Source: an uncultured Alphaproteobacteria bacterium (GTDB taxonomy: Bacteria > Pseudomonadota > Alphaproteobacteria > Rhodobacterales > Rhodobacteraceae). Taken from it: a stretch of 64,000 nt of DNA. Position 1 is the stretch's first letter. Each line of letters starts with the position of its first letter. Under the pieces are notes generated by a model that saw only the letters and a list, made by a program, of their open reading frames with translations, did not search any database and was not told where the DNA came from. The position numbers and the translations under genes were made by a program. Location of the stretch: positions 1-64,000 of the forward strand of contig CAKMYZ010000009.1 in NCBI GenBank assembly GCA_929200255.1, given 5' to 3'. Positions 62,572-64,000 of the stretch are shown in pieces.

Positions 62572-63923
62572 CAGCGCCTCCCCTTTGCGACAGCACCCCA
62601 CGGGCCAACCCGTGTGATCAAATCAGGTTGGCGGACCTTTGGCGCCTCTGTCATCGATGCCTCATGCCCAAACAATGCTTCACGGGTGCCAGCTTTATCG
62701 ACTTGGTACTCCCGATCAAGAAAATCAACGACATAGGCCCGCTTTTCGTCCGGCCATGCCGCATAGGCACGATAGAAAACCTCCTTGTGGCAAATAAACA
62801 GTTGGCGGATATCCAGCGGTGTCAGCTCTGCCAAAAGCATGTTCACAAGGTCCGCATCCGGGTGGTCCTTGGCACGTAGCGTATAGAAATAAGCAGGATG
62901 TTCCGAGGTAATCGTAGGCCAGGGCCCATCTTCCTCTGCCCAGCGCAGCAGTGCAGCAAGGCCTTGCCATGCCTGCGGTAGCTTGTCCGCATATTGACGA
63001 CCCAAACGGCGTAAATCGCGGCGCGTCGCGCCTTCAAGATCCTCGCCCATCTTCGCTGCAACAGACGCAACGATGAAATCCATCTTTTGATGCAGGATAG
63101 CTGCGGAATCGACACCCCGCGCCTCCATGATCGGCTCAACCAGATCATTGAGTGTCAAAAACTTCGCAATCGCAGAACGGTCATTGAAATCAAAGGTGTA
63201 TGGGATGGGCAGATCATCAAAATCGGTCTTTGTACCCGATACGATCGCCGCCGGATGTCGCACACCGCGGAACACATACATGCCGCCAAAATGATCCGTC
63301 CAAAAGTTGTCCTGAACAAAGGACATCTGCCGCAGCTGCACCGGGTTGCGCATCACATCCCCAGTTTGTTTGGCCATCCCGATCATGCGCCCGATCAGCA
63401 CATCATCGTACCAGCCATCTGGTTCAGTTTTAAACTGGTCGATCATTTCACCCAGCTTTTCAGCGGCAGCGACTGTGCCACTGGTTGTATCCGCCTCCAC
63501 CGACAGCTTGCGGATGTCAAACAAGCGCGCGGGTGTGTCGGCCTGATAGACCGAATTCACCAATTCACCCGCAACTGCATCCTGCGCTGTAAGCGCAAAA
63601 AGCTCTGCCCGGTTTTCAATGATAAATTGCTTCAGTATCCCGCGCGAGGTTGAAAACTTCGCATTCAATAGCGGGGCGCTCGCCTGTTCATTGGTCAGCA
63701 AAATGAACTGCCGATTGACACCCCTGTGGTTGAGATAAAGGTCATCGCCCAACTCATCGCCAACCTCGGGCGAGTATCCTGAAATATCAATATGGAACAC
63801 TTTCAGCGCTGTTTGACGACCGGTCAGATGTTTTAGCGCGCGATTGTACCGCTCGACCAGAATAGGGCTGTCCACCCGGATCAGGTTGCCGAACATGAGA
63901 CCCTTTTCAATCAGGCGATGCAT
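62571..63923 (-). CDS. Conserved uncharacterised protein (DUF6638-like)
   Basis: A 450-residue soluble-looking protein without signal peptide or membrane helices. Distinct segments include KVFHIDISGYSPEVGDELG, FSTSRGILKQFIIENRAE and DNFWTDHFGGMYVFRG. I believe it belongs to a roseobacter-conserved uncharacterised family that goes with DUF1523 proteins, but I cannot confirm this from the sequence. ATG at 63923 follows AAGGAG at some distance; ATG 63896 (MFGNLIRVD), with AAGGG close by, is an alternative. Confidence 0.7.
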   Translation of the reverse strand: MHRLIEKGLMFGNLIRVDSPILVERYNRALKHLTGRQTALKVFHIDISGYSPEVGDELGDDLYLNHRGVNRQFILLTNEQASAPLLNAKFSTSRGILKQFIIENRAELFALTAQDAVAGELVNSVYQADTPARLFDIRKLSVEADTTSGTVAAAEKLGEMIDQFKTEPDGWYDDVLIGRMIGMAKQTGDVMRNPVQLRQMSFVQDNFWTDHFGGMYVFRGVRHPAAIVSGTKTDFDDLPIPYTFDFNDRSAIAKFLTLNDLVEPIMEARGVDSAAILHQKMDFIVASVAAKMGEDLEGATRRDLRRLGRQYADKLPQAWQGLAALLRWAEEDGPWPTITSEHPAYFYTLRAKDHPDADLVNMLLAELTPLDIRQLFICHKEVFYRAYAAWPDEKRAYVVDFLDREYQVDKAGTREALFGHEASMTEAPKVRQPDLITRVGPWGAVAKGRR

Positions 63924-63924
63924 A

Positions 63925-64000
63925 TCACCACGTCTCCTTCACCCATTTGCGCGGCAACCCTGCCACCGACAGCAGCATGATCGGTGCCCAGATGAGAGCG
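63925..64000 (-). CDS. C-terminal end of a gene running off the window
   Basis: On the minus strand the last bases of the window read ALIWAPIMLLSVAGLPRKWVKE and TW before a TGA at 63925-63927. This looks like the end of a membrane protein, with a hydrophobic helix and a basic tail, directly upstream of the 450-residue gene with only one base between stop and start codons. It is too short to name. Confidence 0.5.
   Translation of the reverse strand, partial: ALIWAPIMLLSVAGLPRKWVKETW

Noticed and set aside
1-64000. CRISPR array, prophage, transposon or genomic island
   Set aside because: No regular spaced repeats, integrase, transposase or phage genes were found; gene content and composition look even along the window.

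Overview
The window looks like chromosomal DNA of a marine alphaproteobacterium of the Rhodobacterales (Roseobacter group). This rests on a whole set of traits rather than one gene: a complete beta-hydroxyaspartate cycle with its own IclR-type regulator, a full C-P lyase cluster including the small 2H-phosphoesterase-like partner protein, a fused MrpA-MrpB antiporter, an ALDH16-type double aldehyde dehydrogenase next to deoC, and moderately GC-rich, tightly packed genes with many ATGA/TGATG overlaps. No phage, integrase, insertion sequence, rRNA or CRISPR array was seen. The only RNA gene found is tRNA-Gln(UUG) at the left edge.

Layout. 0-4.6 kb (minus): tRNA-Gln, a mechanosensitive channel, kdsA and two capsule-export genes (kpsE- and kpsT-like). 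4.85-5.9 kb: a ferric-iron binding protein followed by a clear terminator. 6.1-12.0 kb: a seven-subunit-equivalent Mrp/Pha cation/proton antiporter operon. 12.4-24.7 kb: phosphonate uptake (phnC, D, E1, E2), a hexapeptide acyltransferase, the repressor phnF, and C-P lyase genes phnG-H-I-J-K-L-N, then a DUF1045 gene and phnM. A Pho-box-like array sits before phnC. 24.7-38.8 kb: an amino-sugar regulon with a cytoplasmic GH20 hexosaminidase, a GntR regulator, an ABC sugar importer, a dehydrogenase, NagB-II-like and AgaS-like SIS proteins, a ROK kinase, a GatZ-family protein, nagA and a CutC-family protein. 38.8-42.5 kb: a copA-cueR copper export unit with a readable CueR promoter and a DsbA-like protein. 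42.7-44.3 kb: a ferric-iron permease. 44.3-48.3 kb (minus): acyl-CoA dehydrogenase, an ADP-forming acyl-CoA ligase split by an apparent frameshift, and a CaiD-like hydratase. 48.7-54.1 kb: bhcR and divergent bhcABCD. 54.1-57.2 kb (minus): a DUF4173-type membrane protein with a two-component system. 57.3-61.6 kb: rpe (minus), deoC and ALDH16 (plus). 61.6-64 kb (minus): an uncharacterised membrane-associated operon running off the window.

How the genes work together. Several blocks serve scavenging of marine organic matter: glyoxylate/glycolate assimilation (BHA cycle), phosphonate phosphorus, amino sugars from chitin- or GalNAc-containing material, deoxyribose-phosphate, and iron. The most interesting inference is that the amino-sugar operon encodes a dual GlcNAc/GalNAc route. 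AgaS would make tagatose-6-phosphate, and a GatZ-family protein, with neither tagatose-6-phosphate kinase nor a GatY/KbaY aldolase partner nearby, would epimerise it to fructose-6-phosphate. Both branches would then meet at one product.

Two single-base disruptions in homopolymer runs (the CoA ligase and a small frame between rpe and deoC) and a perfect 24-bp in-frame duplication in the sugar dehydrogenase deserve checking against the raw reads.
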